Positions 5,005-5,524 of a stretch of DNA of 5,524 nucleotides are shown one piece after another; the first letter of the stretch is position 1; every line of letters starts with the position of its first letter. The notes beneath the pieces are model-generated. The model made no database searches and was not told the origin of the DNA. It worked only from the letters and a program-made list of their open reading frames with translations. The stretch covers positions 1-5,524 of the forward strand of contig CAJPTV010000125.1 of assembly GCA_905373665.1 (NCBI GenBank), written 5' to 3'. The translations under genes were made by a program, and so were the position numbers. The stretch is from Bacteroidia bacterium (GTDB taxonomy: Bacteria; Bacteroidota; Bacteroidia; Bacteroidales; CAJPTX01).

Positions 5005-5524
5005 ATGTCCACGCCATTACAAGCTTATCTAGCTCGTCTTGCCAAGGAGTATAAGACGGGCGTAACCACAGAGAACAGCCTGTGCCCAGCGTTGGTGGAG
5101 TTACTCTCTTCCTTGCCAGAACTTAGCCGCTTCCGTATAATCAACGAGCCGAAGCGCATCGAGTGTGGCGCGCCCGACATCGTACTGCTCAACAAAGAGC
5201 ACACCCCCGTCGCTTACCTCGAAACCAAGGATATTGGCGACCCCGACCTGCGGGGGGTGAAACAGAACAAGGAGCAGTTTGAGCGGTATAAGCAAGGGCT
5301 TGACTGTATCGTCTTTACTGATTTCCTCCGCTTTTTACTCTACCAAGAAGGGGAGTGCCTGCTGGAAGTGTGTGTGGCAGAGAAGGATGGTAACTGCTTA
5401 ATGCCCCTTCCCGATGCCGAGGCGCAGTTTGCCGAGCTCGTGGCGCATCTACGCGATGCGCAGCCCGTCCCCATTACCTCGCCTAAGCGGTTGGCACTGC
5501 TGATGGCAGGGAAGGCGCAGCTGT
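5005..5524 (+). CDS. Type ISP restriction-modification enzyme, N-terminal part (3' end outside window)
   Basis: The reading frame starting at the ATG at 5005 stays open to the right edge and gives 173 residues. It encodes the N-terminal nuclease domain of a Type ISP enzyme: EYKTGVTTENSLCPAL (15-30) resembles the family's opening block, then GAPDIVLLNKE (55-65) and AYLETKD (70-76) form a PD...ExK nuclease site with D58, E73 and K75 as the likely metal-binding and catalytic residues. NKEQFERYKQGLDCIVFTDFLRFLLYQEGE (about 87-116) is a strong family block (NKEQF-RYK, FTD-L-F-LY), and SPKRLALLMAGKAQL near the edge matches the segment that leads to the helicase. All catalytic nuclease residues are intact. 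Helicase, methyltransferase and specificity domains, if present, lie beyond the window, so completeness cannot be judged. It starts 80 bases after yidD. Confidence 0.92.
   Translation, partial: MSTPLQAYLARLAKEYKTGVTTENSLCPALVELLSSLPELSRFRIINEPKRIECGAPDIVLLNKEHTPVAYLETKDIGDPDLRGVKQNKEQFERYKQGLDCIVFTDFLRFLLYQEGECLLEVCVAEKDGNCLMPLPDAEAQFAELVAHLRDAQPVPITSPKRLALLMAGKAQL

Noticed and set aside
5101..5295. Minus-strand open frame at the right end
   Set aside because: It is antisense to the nuclease domain of the right Type ISP gene, whose PD...ExK site and family blocks settle the coding strand.

Overview
The window reads as chromosomal DNA of a Bacteroidales bacterium, most likely a Porphyromonas-type species of moderate GC. 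Three things support this: the conserved block DUF4271 protein - hemD - rnpA - yidD, HemD and DUF4271 proteins of the Bacteroidetes type, and several perfect copies of the Bacteroidetes -7 promoter box (TAnnTTTG) just upstream of starts with mostly weak or absent Shine-Dalgarno sites. The genus is an inference from gene content and base composition.

Layout. 1-1370 (+) is the C-terminal 455 residues of a Type ISP restriction-modification enzyme, cut by the left edge. 1371-1420 is a short convergent gap filled mostly by a 12-bp tandem repeat. 1421-2443 (-) is aroB, 3-dehydroquinate synthase. 2444-2520 is a compact divergent promoter region with two outward-facing TACCTTTG boxes. 2521-3369 (+) is a DUF4271 membrane protein, followed at short spacing by hemD (uroporphyrinogen-III synthase), rnpA (RNase P protein) and yidD (membrane insertion factor); these four look like one transcription unit. 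4925-5004 carries another TAnnTTTG box, and 5005 to the right edge (+) is the N-terminal 173 residues of a second Type ISP enzyme, open at the edge.

How the parts relate. The middle is housekeeping: shikimate pathway, tetrapyrrole synthesis, tRNA 5' maturation and membrane protein biogenesis. It is bracketed by two same-strand Type ISP genes, each a single-polypeptide ATP-dependent restriction-modification system. The order (C-terminal part first, N-terminal part last) shows they are not two halves of one gene split by an insertion. The left enzyme has an AT-richer segment exactly in its target-recognition region between GC-richer flanks, the pattern expected of specificity-domain exchange. 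Other points of note are a terminator-like hairpin inside the 5' end of rnpA, an in-frame Lys/Glu repeat directly behind the aroB stop, and a run of eight G in yidD. I see no tRNA, rRNA, CRISPR array or insertion sequence, and no gene-free stretch longer than 80 bases.
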